From Desulfosporosinus sp. OT (lineage in GTDB: Bacteria; Bacillota; Desulfitobacteriia; Desulfitobacteriales; Desulfitobacteriaceae), in the NCBI RefSeq assembly GCF_000224515.1, contig NZ_AGAF01000151.1, forward strand, positions 1 through 32,000: a DNA stretch of 32,000 nucleotides, given 5' to 3'. The notes below the pieces were generated by a model. The model had not been told where the DNA came from. It did no database searches and saw nothing but the letters and a program-made list of their open reading frames with translations. Positions 21,970-30,615 of the stretch are shown here, piece after piece; the stretch's first letter is position 1; each line of letters starts with the position of its first letter. The translations under genes were made by a program, and so were the position numbers.

Positions 21970-24900
21970 GGCCGATTCGCTTAAGAGTAGCTGGCTTAAA
22001 CAGCTTTAGAGATGTTCAGGAGATTGATTTTGCGAAACTGTGCGAAACGGGTGTGTTCGGGATTTTTGGTTCCACTGGAAGCGGAAAGTCCACGCTTCTT
22101 GACGCTATTACGCTCGCGTTATACGGTACAGTCGAACGGGCGACCAACAATACGCACGGGATTCTTAACCATGCGGAAGATCAGCTCACTGTGGAATACA
22201 GTTTTTCCTTAGCTTCAGGAAGCCAACGGAAAATCTACCGGGCAGAACGAGCTTATCGGCGCTCCGGAGAGCGGACAGTAAAAGCTTCAACCTGTCGTTT
22301 GGTAGAAATAGCCGCGGGCGTGGAAACGGTTTTGGCCTCCAAGGCCGAAGAGATGACGAAGAAAATGGAGGAATTGTTAGGACTTTCGGTGGATGATTTT
22401 ACCCGGGCGGTTGTTCTTCCGCAGGGGAAATTTGCGGAGTTTCTAACCATAAAGCCTAAGGAGCGGCGACAGATGTTGGAGCGCTTGTTTTCGCTCGAAG
22501 CCTACGGTAAAGAACTCTCAGCTCGACTGTCAGAACAACTAGGAAGTGCAGAATTTAACCTGAACGGTGTAGAGCAACGGCAACAGGGTTTGGGGGATGC
22601 TTCGGCAGAGCGGCTTAAAGAAGCTGAAGCGAACCTGCAAGTGGCGATTGCCAACTCATCCAGCATTGCTCAAGAATTATCAAATTTGAAACAACAGTAC
22701 GATGAAGCTAAGGAAATATGGGGCCTTCAAGAACAGTTACAGCAGATAAGGGAAAAAGAGGTTCACCGGACAGCCGAACAGCCCATGATAGATGAGATCG
22801 CAGAACGCTTAAGCCTTGCTGAGCGTGCGGAATCGATTCGTCCGATCCTAGAAGAAATCAGGCTCTCCGAAGAACGATTTAAAAGGGCTAAAGGTCAGGT
22901 CGAAGACGAGGAGGCTAAACTTAAGGAGGCTAGGCTCGCTAAGGAAGTCGCGGAAGGGAAATGGTCTGAGGGTAACCTTAAACGATTAGAGGTCGAGCCG
23001 CGCTGTCTGCGGAGGTTGGAACAACTTCAGCAGGCCAAAGGCTTAGAAGACGATATCCAGGCGCGCCATGAACGGTTAACTGAGACACGTCTCCAATATG
23101 GTAAGCTTGATCGAACTCGAAAGGACCTGGATCATAAGATCCAAGTCCAGATAGCTAAAAAGGCTGAAACCCAAAAACAACAGCAAGATGTGAAGGACCA
23201 CCTAGCTCAAATCTCAGTAGACCCTGTGCAGCGAAATCGGGTTAATGCCTCGGCCCAAGCTTTAGAAGCGTACGAGATTGTTTCTAAACAAGTGGACAGC
23301 TTGCAAAGGGACTTGGAGAAGAACACATCTGAAATGAAAGATCGGCAATTAAAATTACAGAGCTCCGTGGCTGAGGTCCAAATCGCGCAAAAGTTTGTGG
23401 AGCAGCTGAAAAAGGCACTTACTAATGGGCAACAGGGTCCACCACTTAGAGAGGAAATACTTAGTGATCGGGCTCAAGAACTGGAGCGTTACCGGCATAT
23501 AATCGCCAATATCGAGCGGGGTGAGCGGGAAGGGATTGAGGAGCAAGAACGCTGGCAAATGATCTTAGTGGATTGTCAGAAATCACAAGAGAGCGTGGAA
23601 AACTGTGAAAAGGAACAGGCCGATATTTCAGCTGCAGTTCATGAAGGCGTAACTATTGTTGAGAAAAAAACTGCTGAGCTGAAGGGGTTAGAACAAGAAA
23701 ATCTGGCTGGGCTACTCGTCGGAAATTTAGTTCAGGGAGAACCTTGTCCGGTCTGTGGTTCTGCTCATCACCCCAAGCCTGCTCAGAGTTTGGATGACGA
23801 GATGTTATCTAAAGTGCGAACTGAGTTAGAGTTGGCCTCTAGAGAACTGCAGAGCTTGGAGGGCAAACGGGTAGCTGGGGCGACCGCTCTGGCCGTGGCC
23901 AAGGCTCAACTATCTTCTAAGCAAGAACTTGAACGAAACCAATTAGAGATCATTAAATCAAAGAAACGAGCAATTGTTAACTATCGCCAGGAATTACCGG
24001 AATCTGACCGCAACAAAAATATTCAAGCCTTAAATGTCCAACGAGTTGAACAGGAATCTGCGTTGACTAACGATAGGCTCGCCTTGAATCAATGGAAAAC
24101 GATGCAAGAGCAATTGAGTCGTCAGTTGGAGGATGCTCAGCAAAAGTTAGCTGAAGTAGAAAAGAAGCAACATACCGTTCAAGCCCAAATTGCTTCCACA
24201 GAGGGCGTCGGGAAAGAAATCTATCATCGATTAAAGTCATTGCTTGAGGAACAGGCTCAGCGGAAAGATCGTTTAGACGCTTTGCGTGGGAGTATTGCTC
24301 TAGCGGATATATTGTTGTTACAAAGAAAATACGCCACCTGGGATCAGGCTATGAGGTCCTTAAATCAGGAATTAGTTGAGCTAGAACAGGGATTAAAGAA
24401 ATCGGATGAGGTGCAGCAACAGCTAATTTTAGAGAAAACAGATTTAGAGCTTGAGCTTCAGAACTTAAAGACGGTCGGAAGTGAAGCGGCTCGTGAGATG
24501 GCAGAGCTGAAGAGCAAATGTGATTCTTTAACTGAAGGGAAGCCAGCTTTAGAAATGATTCAGCATGTTAAGCATGAATTGGCTCTTGTAACTGGGGCTG
24601 AAGAAAAACTGAAGAAGGCCTATGAACTAGCTAAAGAGGTATGGAATCAGGCGGAGCAGACTCAAGCAGTCAGCTATAAAACTTTAGAACTATCCAGAGA
24701 AGGGTATGAGGAGGCCCGGGACAAACTGGAACAGGGCCTAAAAACGGCACAATTCATAACTGTGACAGCAGCCCAAAGTGCTTTATGTGACGATGCTGAA
24801 CGGCTAAAAATGGATCAGACAATCTTGGTTTATCGGCAAGACGTTTTGATGCTTAAGCAGAGACGGAAAGACATTGAAGAGCAACTTAAGGGACGAAGCC

Positions 24901-25580
24901 TCCGTCCAGAGGAATGGCTTGCTTGGCCAATTCGGCTTAGGGAAGTGGAAAAGGCGTGTACTGAAGCGATTGAGAGACGTGGTGCGACTCAACAGAGATT
25001 AGAAAAGTTGAAAGTGGAGCATGAAGAATGGATGCGTCTGGAAAGTGAAAGACAAGCATTAAGCCACCGTCGGAGTTTACTAAAAGACTTGCAATCCGTT
25101 TTTAAAGGGAATGCCTTTGTCGAGTTTATCGCTCAAGAACAGTTAACCAACGTATCCCTAGATGCCTCAGAACGTTTAAAACAATTAACAAACCAACGTT
25201 ATGCCTTGGAGGTAGATGCAGAGGGCGGGTTCATCATGCGTGACGATGCCAATGGCGGAGTACGTCGACCGGTGAGTAGTTTATCAGGCGGAGAAACCTT
25301 CCTCACTGCTTTAGCACTTGCGCTAGCCTTGTCTACTCAAATCCAACTTCGCGGAGAATCACCGCTCGAGTTTTTCTTCCTAGACGAAGGGTTCGGAACA
25401 CTGGATGCCAATCTTCTCGAAACAGTGATGAACACGCTCGAGAAACTTCACCTGCAGAATCTAACGATCGGAATTATAAGCCACGTTCCGGAACTCAAAA
25501 ATCGTCTTGCACGTCGTTTGCTGGTCACCCCCGCTGAGGCGGGCGGAGCTGGAAGCAAGGTTAGGTTAGAAATGGCTTAG
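21966..25580 (+). CDS. sbcC: SMC-like ATPase SbcC (Rad50 homologue)
   Basis: A 1204-aa ATPase partner of SbcD. The N-terminal lobe holds Walker A, FGSTGSGKSTLL (about 34-45). Two long coiled coils flank the zinc hook CPVCGSAHHPKP near residues 594-605, through which two Rad50-like arms dimerise. The C-terminal lobe has the ABC signature VSSLSGGETFL (about 1103) and Walker B FFFLDEGFGTLD (about 1136). ATP binding opens and closes the complex so that SbcD can cut hairpin or blocked ends. All key residues are present. The start is ATG 21966 within the sbcD stop. Confidence 0.97.
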   Translation: MRPIRLRVAGLNSFRDVQEIDFAKLCETGVFGIFGSTGSGKSTLLDAITLALYGTVERATNNTHGILNHAEDQLTVEYSFSLASGSQRKIYRAERAYRRSGERTVKASTCRLVEIAAGVETVLASKAEEMTKKMEELLGLSVDDFTRAVVLPQGKFAEFLTIKPKERRQMLERLFSLEAYGKELSARLSEQLGSAEFNLNGVEQRQQGLGDASAERLKEAEANLQVAIANSSSIAQELSNLKQQYDEAKEIWGLQEQLQQIREKEVHRTAEQPMIDEIAERLSLAERAESIRPILEEIRLSEERFKRAKGQVEDEEAKLKEARLAKEVAEGKWSEGNLKRLEVEPRCLRRLEQLQQAKGLEDDIQARHERLTETRLQYGKLDRTRKDLDHKIQVQIAKKAETQKQQQDVKDHLAQISVDPVQRNRVNASAQALEAYEIVSKQVDSLQRDLEKNTSEMKDRQLKLQSSVAEVQIAQKFVEQLKKALTNGQQGPPLREEILSDRAQELERYRHIIANIERGEREGIEEQERWQMILVDCQKSQESVENCEKEQADISAAVHEGVTIVEKKTAELKGLEQENLAGLLVGNLVQGEPCPVCGSAHHPKPAQSLDDEMLSKVRTELELASRELQSLEGKRVAGATALAVAKAQLSSKQELERNQLEIIKSKKRAIVNYRQELPESDRNKNIQALNVQRVEQESALTNDRLALNQWKTMQEQLSRQLEDAQQKLAEVEKKQHTVQAQIASTEGVGKEIYHRLKSLLEEQAQRKDRLDALRGSIALADILLLQRKYATWDQAMRSLNQELVELEQGLKKSDEVQQQLILEKTDLELELQNLKTVGSEAAREMAELKSKCDSLTEGKPALEMIQHVKHELALVTGAEEKLKKAYELAKEVWNQAEQTQAVSYKTLELSREGYEEARDKLEQGLKTAQFITVTAAQSALCDDAERLKMDQTILVYRQDVLMLKQRRKDIEEQLKGRSLRPEEWLAWPIRLREVEKACTEAIERRGATQQRLEKLKVEHEEWMRLESERQALSHRRSLLKDLQSVFKGNAFVEFIAQEQLTNVSLDASERLKQLTNQRYALEVDAEGGFIMRDDANGGVRRPVSSLSGGETFLTALALALALSTQIQLRGESPLEFFFLDEGFGTLDANLLETVMNTLEKLHLQNLTIGIISHVPELKNRLARRLLVTPAEAGGAGSKVRLEMA

Positions 25581-25611
25581 TGTCGTTTAGTAGTTATCTA
25601 AGGGGATAAGA

Positions 25612-26247
25612 ATGGATAAACGTTATAAGGTAAAACGGATTACTAGTTTATATGAAAGTTGCAATCAATGTGGATTACCGATAATTAATTGTCTTTGTAA
25701 TAAATTGTCAGAAGTAAGGACTCAGGCAAAGTTCTGGATTCTATCGAGTGAAAGAGAGTTTTATAGGCCTTCCAATACAGCAAGGCTATTAAAGTTAATC
25801 AATCCGGAGTCAACTGAAATCTTTCTCTGGGAACGAACAAAGAGTCCTGAGCAATTAATTAAAAACATTAGTAGAGAAAAATATAGCGTTTTTGTATTAT
25901 TTCCAGTGGAAGATGAGGAATTAGCAAATAGAAAAGTGGCTTTTCAACCAACGGGTAATATTCCGGCCTTCATAATTTTAGATGGGACATGGAAGGAAGC
26001 TAGAAAGATATTTCGCAAGAGTGACTTTCTAATGGGCTTACCCATTGTCTCCATTGAGCCCAACTACGCATCAAGCTATGATTTGAGAAGAGGAGCTGCA
26101 GAAGGAAATCTGTGTACAATAGAAACTGCGATTGAGATTTTAAAGATGAATGAAGAGATTGAAACTTCACAGATCATAGAAGATTATTACAAGTTATTTA
26201 TTAAAGGTTATAAAGCTGGAATGAGCGGACATGAATTAAAAGGTTAG
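25612..26247 (+). CDS. DTW-domain tRNA-uridine aminocarboxypropyltransferase (TapT-like)
   Basis: The 211-aa protein has the DTW domain: an N-terminal cysteine cluster SCNQCGLPIINCLCNK (zinc-like), then ILDGTWKEARKIFRKSDFL with the DxTW motif, and SSYDLRRGAAEGNLCTIETA. Enzymes of this family transfer the 3-amino-3-carboxypropyl group of S-adenosylmethionine to uridine in tRNA (acp3U), as E. coli TapT does. The domain order and SxYxLR motif fit. ATG 25612 is preceded by AAGGGG. It starts 31 nt after sbcC and may be read through from that operon. Confidence 0.9.
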   Translation: MDKRYKVKRITSLYESCNQCGLPIINCLCNKLSEVRTQAKFWILSSEREFYRPSNTARLLKLINPESTEIFLWERTKSPEQLIKNISREKYSVFVLFPVEDEELANRKVAFQPTGNIPAFIILDGTWKEARKIFRKSDFLMGLPIVSIEPNYASSYDLRRGAAEGNLCTIETAIEILKMNEEIETSQIIEDYYKLFIKGYKAGMSGHELKG

Positions 26248-26265
26248 CTCAGGATGAGAAGTTTA

Positions 26266-26294
26266 TTGACCTGATTCATGGTTACTGGTAATAT
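26266..26294 (+). promoter_or_regulatory. Promoter of the chemoreceptor-like gene
   Basis: TTGACC (26266-26271), 17 nt, TAATAT (26289-26294). The same hexamers, spacing and flank (ACTGGTAATATTGG) are found before the DinB-fold gene at 14186-14214. A small hairpin GCACG/CGTGC follows near 26404-26428 in the leader. Confidence 0.7.
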
Positions 26295-26449
26295 TGGGAT
26301 TAATTTGAGATATTCAGGTAGATTAGTATGTATTCTTCTTAATCGGCATAGGCTGGGGAAAAGAAAGTAGAATCAACCAACCAATTAAACGTTTCAGTAC
26401 AAAGCACGTAGAGGTTTTACAACCGTGCTATATGAGGAGGGGGTAAGCA

Positions 26450-27271
26450 ATGAATCTAGAACAAGCAGTAGAAATTGCGCCATTTATGAAGGATTTCTAC
26501 GATGAGGATATTACTGTGCTTGTCTTTAGTCTTGATAAAGTAATCGTTGCTATTAACCATGAGAATCTGAATCTGAAAATAACGAATGATGAGTCTACTT
26601 CCAAGTACGAGAAATTAGTCACTATGCAGTGTGTGAGAGAAAAGAGGAGATTGGTGATACGTGTGCCGATCAGCAAATCACAGTTTGGCATTTCGTATAT
26701 AGCCATTGCTAATCCACTGTGGATGAATGGTGTCTTGCAGGGCGCTATGACGGTGGTGATATCTGATCAACGGTATGACGAATTGAAGAAGGTTGGTATA
26801 GATTTATCAGAACTCGTAAAAAGTAGTCATACTGCATCTGAGGAGCTTTCTGCTTCAAGTGAGGAACTGGCAGCCACGGCTAGAACTATGGAGAGTGGCA
26901 CTTCTGTTGCTAAGGCTGGACTAGAAAAAATAAATGGCATATCTCAGGATATTCGTAGAATATCTGCGCAAACCAGTATTCTCGGCTTGAATGCGTCAAT
27001 CGAAGCGGCTAGGGCCGGTGACAAAGGCCGAGGTTTCGCAGTGGTTGCCGATGAAGTTCGAAAGTTATCTGAGGGCGCCAAACAGTCTGCTTTAGCCATA
27101 TCCGAGGACATAACGGAGGTCAATGATACGGTTAGTAGTTTGATAGAGCATATTAAGCAGCTGGCGATGGTAAGTGAGAATCAAGCCATGGATGTTGTTA
27201 GTCTGACAAAGTCACTTGGTGAAATATCTAAGATGGCAGAGGAGCTAGTATCTCATGGAGATCACAGCTGA
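26450..27271 (+). CDS. Soluble methyl-accepting chemotaxis-like protein
   Basis: A 273-aa protein without membrane helices. The first 115 residues look like a small PAS/GAF-like sensor (VLVFSLDKVIVAINHENLNL, then FGISYIAIANPLWMNGVLQG). The rest is a shortened MCP signalling coiled coil with the kinase-contact tip RISAQTSILGLNASIEAARA followed by GDKGRGFAVVADEVRKLSE. It should signal to CheA/CheW from the cytoplasm. The coil is shorter than in classical receptors, and no clear methylation region is seen on the N-side. GAGGAGGGGG lies about 7 nt before the ATG. The ligand is unknown. Confidence 0.88.
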   Translation: MNLEQAVEIAPFMKDFYDEDITVLVFSLDKVIVAINHENLNLKITNDESTSKYEKLVTMQCVREKRRLVIRVPISKSQFGISYIAIANPLWMNGVLQGAMTVVISDQRYDELKKVGIDLSELVKSSHTASEELSASSEELAATARTMESGTSVAKAGLEKINGISQDIRRISAQTSILGLNASIEAARAGDKGRGFAVVADEVRKLSEGAKQSALAISEDITEVNDTVSSLIEHIKQLAMVSENQAMDVVSLTKSLGEISKMAEELVSHGDHS

Positions 27272-27301
27272 AACATAGGTAAGGATAAGGGGTAAGTAGT
27301 T

Positions 27302-28213
27302 ATGAATGTACCAAGTAGCAAATTAGGAAGCAAGCCAGGAAAGGAGAAACGAACCTGCCTCAAAGTAACCGAACCAGCCGAGTTGATGAAGTTTTTACTT
27401 GTCGAGATTCCCAGTAAAAGCCGTAACGAGGTTAAGTCCCTTCTGGCCCATCGTCAGATTTCGGTAGATAATGAAGTCATTACTCAATATAATCATCCTC
27501 TAGAGATAGGCCAAGAAGTTGTTGTGAATTGGACAAAAGTGTTAGTAGAAAAGCAACCTCAAGGGCTAAATATAGTATTTGAGGATTCCTATATTATAAT
27601 CATCGAAAAACAGGCTGGGCTGCTTTCGGTCGCTACTGCTACTGAAAAAGAACAGACAGCCTATAGTATTTTAAGTGAGCATGTAAAAAAGAGGGATCCT
27701 AAAAACAAGATCTTTGTTTTACATCGTTTGGATAGGGAAACTTCTGGGGTTATGATGTTTGCAAAAAGCGAGAAAATACAGCAATTATTGCAAAATTCTT
27801 GGAAGGAAACTGTTTTAGAGAGAAATTACGTAGTGGTTGTAGAAGGTTTCGTAACTCGAGAGCAAGGAACAATCACCTCATGGCTGACCGAAAGCAAATC
27901 CTTTAAAATGTACTCCAGTCGGACCCCTAACGACGGTCAAAAAGCTGTGACGCACTACAAGGTACTTAAGAAAAATAAACATTATTCGCTATTGGAAGTG
28001 AAACTTGAAACTGGGCGTAAGAATCAAATCCGTGTTCACATGCAAGATATAGGGCACAGTGTCATTGGAGATAAAAAGTATGGGTCGACCAAGCAACCGA
28101 TCGGTCGTTTAGGGCTTCACGCTCGGGTGCTGGCCTTTAGGCATCCGATAACGGGTGAAGAAGTACGCTATGAGACGGATATTCCTAAAGAGTTTCTCAA
28201 TTTATTCATCTAA
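27302..28213 (+). CDS. RluA-family 23S/tRNA pseudouridine synthase
   Basis: The 303-aa protein has an N-terminal S4 RNA-binding domain (about 20-80) and the RluA catalytic domain. Motif II is VLHRLDRETSGVMMFAKS with catalytic D144, and the RluA-type GRKNQIRVHMQDIGHSVIGD and LGLHARVLAFRHPITGE follow. It isomerises uridine to pseudouridine in rRNA or tRNA. Which position it modifies (RluD-like versus a specific relative) cannot be told by eye. ATG 27302 follows AAGGGG about 9 nt upstream. The next gene starts 26 nt after its stop, so the two may share a transcript. Confidence 0.93.
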   Translation: MNVPSSKLGSKPGKEKRTCLKVTEPAELMKFLLVEIPSKSRNEVKSLLAHRQISVDNEVITQYNHPLEIGQEVVVNWTKVLVEKQPQGLNIVFEDSYIIIIEKQAGLLSVATATEKEQTAYSILSEHVKKRDPKNKIFVLHRLDRETSGVMMFAKSEKIQQLLQNSWKETVLERNYVVVVEGFVTREQGTITSWLTESKSFKMYSSRTPNDGQKAVTHYKVLKKNKHYSLLEVKLETGRKNQIRVHMQDIGHSVIGDKKYGSTKQPIGRLGLHARVLAFRHPITGEEVRYETDIPKEFLNLFI

Positions 28214-28239
28214 AAGCCGGAACATAGGGAGGTAATGAA

Positions 28240-29046
28240 ATGCGACATCAATACCCCCTGGGGATATTTTCGTGGTTTGGTTTTGTACTTCCTTTTCAAG
28301 AACGACTCAGGTTAATCAAAGAGGCTGGATTTACAGCGACCTCAATATGGTGGGAAGACGAAGACACACCATGGCAGATCAAGAAGGAAAGTATGCCTCA
28401 GTTAGTTAGGGATACGGGTTTAGTCTTAGAAAATTTACATGTACCTTATAATAACTCTAATGAGTTATGGTCAGAGCACGAGTCCGTAAGATTCGAATTT
28501 CTTCAGAGACATACCCGATGGCTTTATGATTGTGCAAACTATCATATACCGATGATGGTCATGCATTTGACTGAAGAGGTCAACCATTCAGCGCCCAACG
28601 GTTATGGCCTGAAAAGTATGCTAGAACTCGTCAAGGTTGCCGAAGAGCTTGGGGTAATTATCGCCATCGAAAACACTCGGAGAAGTGATAATGTTCCCTA
28701 TCTACTCTCTAAAATTCGATCGAACTATTTAGGCTTTTGTTATGACAGCTCACATCATTTTTTATCGGACAAGCAGGACTTCAGTCTACTCGTAAATTTC
28801 GGAGACAGGCTGGTGACGACTCATTTGTCGGACAATGACGGGCTAGCAGACCGACATTGGCTTCCTGGTCATGGTATTATTGATTGGGCTATGGTGGCTC
28901 AACGCTTTCCGACGGGTTATCGAGGGGTTTTGACGCTGGAAGCTTATCCAATGGCCGAGGAACGTGAAGAGTCCCCTCAGGTCTATCTTAAAAGGGCATA
29001 CCAAAAAGTAAAAAATGTGCAAGATCTATTAGAGCGAGAAGGCTGA
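28240..29046 (+). CDS. Sugar phosphate isomerase/epimerase-like TIM barrel
   Basis: A 268-aa protein of the xylose isomerase-like (AP endonuclease 2) TIM-barrel superfamily. Likely metal or active-site residues are seen in LENLHVPY (His), IIAIENTRR (Glu), LGFCYDSSHH (Asp, His), THLSDNDG (His, Asp) and LTLEAYP (Glu). The layout fits isomerases or epimerases of small sugars, though the substrate is open. GGGAGG stands 7-8 nt before the ATG at 28240. It follows the pseudouridine synthase closely. Confidence 0.85.
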   Translation: MRHQYPLGIFSWFGFVLPFQERLRLIKEAGFTATSIWWEDEDTPWQIKKESMPQLVRDTGLVLENLHVPYNNSNELWSEHESVRFEFLQRHTRWLYDCANYHIPMMVMHLTEEVNHSAPNGYGLKSMLELVKVAEELGVIIAIENTRRSDNVPYLLSKIRSNYLGFCYDSSHHFLSDKQDFSLLVNFGDRLVTTHLSDNDGLADRHWLPGHGIIDWAMVAQRFPTGYRGVLTLEAYPMAEEREESPQVYLKRAYQKVKNVQDLLEREG

Positions 29047-29089
29047 ACTAGTAAGTGTCGATGTACATAATGATTTTAAAAAGAAAAGA

Positions 29090-29107
29090 ACCGGGTTTAT
29101 ACCCGGT
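29090..29107. terminator. Bidirectional terminator overlapping the 36-aa gene's stop
   Basis: ACCGGGT (29090-29096) pairs with ACCCGGT (29101-29107) around TTAT. T-rich runs follow on both strands, longer on the minus strand. The minus-strand TAA stop lies in the loop. Confidence 0.75.
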
Positions 29108-29207
29108 CTTTTCCTACGTCTTTCCCAATTTTATCGGCGTCATAAGGAAGGGGAATTTTCTCTGTGTTATCTGGCTTACGCGACTTGTTGTTCGTTTTCT
29201 TCGCCAT
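29097..29207 (-). CDS. Small basic protein (36 aa), unknown
   Basis: The frame encodes MAKKTNNKSRKPDNTEKIPL and PYDADKIGKDVGKDRV. It is hydrophilic and lysine-rich at the N-terminus. AAAGGGGG lies 8 nt before the ATG at 29207, and its stop sits in the loop of a terminator. A forespore sigma-G-like promoter upstream fits a minor small acid-soluble spore protein type, but no family is recognised. Confidence 0.6.
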   Translation of the reverse strand: MAKKTNNKSRKPDNTEKIPLPYDADKIGKDVGKDRV

Positions 29208-29237
29208 TTAATTTACCCCCTTTAAAAGTGTCACCGC

Positions 29238-29267
29238 TAGAATGCCCTGATTAATAAATAACAATGC
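29238..29267 (-). promoter_or_regulatory. Sigma-G-like promoter of the 36-aa gene
   Basis: Read on the minus strand: GCATT, 18 nt, CATTCTA. The -10 matches the known CATNMTA pattern of the forespore sigma-G, and the -35 differs from GMATR at one base. It is a short pattern that could arise by chance in AT-rich DNA. Confidence 0.4.
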
Positions 29268-29315
29268 GTTAGGCCAAAATATATTGGGACTGGGTGGAAT
29301 GGAGTTGAGCCAAAA

Positions 29316-29630
29316 ATGTCAAATAGGTTAGAGCGCGAAAAAGCGACCGTGCAAATGATGCTTAGGCTATATTGCAAAAATCATCACCACTGGAAAAGTG
29401 GATTGTGTCCAGAGTGCCAAGAACTATCGGATTATGCCATGACCCGCCTTACCCATTGTAAGTTTGGAGAAAGTAAACCGACCTGCGGCAAATGCACAGT
29501 GCATTGTTATAAACCGGAAAAGCGCCAAAGAATCATCGAGGTAATGCGATATTCAGGTCCGAAAATGCTTTTTGCCCACCCGATTGCAGCAATAAGGCAT
29601 TTAGTGGACGAACGCAAAAAAGCTAATTAA
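29316..29630 (+). CDS. YgbA-family (nitrous oxide-stimulated promoter) protein
   Basis: The 104-aa protein shows the family pattern: REKATVQMMLRLYCKNHHHW, then a cysteine set GLCPECQELSDYAMTRL, HCKFGESKPTCGKCTVHCYK and the ending MRYSGPKMLFAHPIAAIRHL. The seven or so Cys residues probably bind metal or an Fe-S cluster. In E. coli ygbA is controlled by the NO-sensor NsrR, and the protein is linked to nitrosative stress, though its biochemistry is unsettled. GGAG lies about 11 nt before the ATG at 29316. No NO-regulator site was identified. Confidence 0.9.
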   Translation: MSNRLEREKATVQMMLRLYCKNHHHWKSGLCPECQELSDYAMTRLTHCKFGESKPTCGKCTVHCYKPEKRQRIIEVMRYSGPKMLFAHPIAAIRHLVDERKKAN

Positions 29631-29692
29631 TCAGCTAAAGGTGATGAATACATAGGCCAAGTTAATAATTCGTTGGAAGAGGCAAGACGATT

Positions 29693-29956
29693 ATGGCAAT
29701 AGCAGAGCATTCCCTTGAAATGAGAGGAATGCCCCACAGAGACTTGGAAGAGTATTTTCTGGCGATTGGTGGAAAGTACGTTGGACAGGGAACTTATTTG
29801 GGGCCGAACTGGGAAGTAAAACTGAGCGACGAGTGGACCTGTAGTTTACGGTTAATACAAATCCCGGCAACATTAGTAACTTTTCGAGTGAATGAGGAGG
29901 ACTGGCAGCAAATATACAATGCTTTTCGCCTACGTTTCCTTTCAGCTGGAGGATAA
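29693..29956 (+). CDS. Conserved small protein (87 aa), unknown
   Basis: The protein starts MAIAEHSLEMRGMPHRDLEE and continues YFLAIGGKYVGQGTYLGPNW then EVKLSD. The rest is a small alpha/beta domain (LRLIQIPATLVTFRVNEEDW). The beginning recalls a C-terminal domain sometimes attached to MoaD-like sulfur carriers (RGMPHRxLxxYLxxLGG), but I am not certain. GAAGAGG lies about 10 nt before the ATG. It is codirectional with the YgbA-family gene, 62 nt downstream, and may share its transcript. Confidence 0.72.
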   Translation: MAIAEHSLEMRGMPHRDLEEYFLAIGGKYVGQGTYLGPNWEVKLSDEWTCSLRLIQIPATLVTFRVNEEDWQQIYNAFRLRFLSAGG

Positions 29957-29979
29957 AAGAAACTTGAATCTCCTGCTAA

Positions 29980-30552
29980 CTAGCGAATTTGATAGAGCGT
30001 TGAAAAGGTATCCGAAAGTTTGACATCGGAATTGATTATGAGCCCTTGAGATACGGAGTGAGAGGCTTCGAGTGCACTCAAAGTTAGTGAGGGTATGGGA
30101 AGAGCACGACATTCTTCTAAAGTAAAAAAGCCCAGATCACTGACCTCCTCTGGCTGGGCTTGTAAGCTTCCACCTAGAAATTGCATAAGAAAAATAATAT
30201 AAGTGTCATGTCTTTCGACAGGTCGATCGCGCAAGCCGATGATAGAGAGTGGTTTAGCTATAATTCCGGTTTCTTCCTGAATTTCACGGATGACAGCTTC
30301 CCAGATTGATTCTTCTTGGTCCACATAGCCGCCAGGAATCGTCCACATTCCTTTTCCGGGATTATGGGCGCGTTGGACAAGAAGAACTTTGCCGTTGTGC
30401 CACAGAACCCCCCCCACACCGAGAGAAAAATTCCCCCAGTTAACATAGGAGCATTCTGAACATCTGCTTCGAAGTTGGTCAGCAATGATCGATTTTTGGA
30501 GTGGTTTGCCACATAGTGGGCAAAAAAGATACGGAGCTGTAGGATGAGACAT
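29980..30552 (-). CDS. Nudix hydrolase with N-terminal zinc ribbon
   Basis: The 190-aa protein has an N-terminal CPLCG...CSEC zinc ribbon followed by a Nudix domain. Its Nudix box GYVDQEESIWEAVIREIQEE plus TGI matches GX5EX7REUXEEXGU exactly. GKGMWTIPGG leads into it. This ribbon-plus-Nudix layout is common in NADH pyrophosphatase-like or ADP-ribose-type enzymes that cut nucleoside diphosphate derivatives. The substrate is not decidable by eye. The gene is convergent with the small 87-aa gene (23 nt apart). Confidence 0.92.
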   Translation of the reverse strand: MSHPTAPYLFCPLCGKPLQKSIIADQLRSRCSECSYVNWGNFSLGVGGVLWHNGKVLLVQRAHNPGKGMWTIPGGYVDQEESIWEAVIREIQEETGIIAKPLSIIGLRDRPVERHDTYIIFLMQFLGGSLQAQPEEVSDLGFFTLEECRALPIPSLTLSALEASHSVSQGLIINSDVKLSDTFSTLYQIR

Positions 30553-30615
30553 ATTTTTAAATTCCTTTCCATTGTCTGAATTTGATATCGTTTAGTTTGG
30601 GTTACTTTTATCTTT

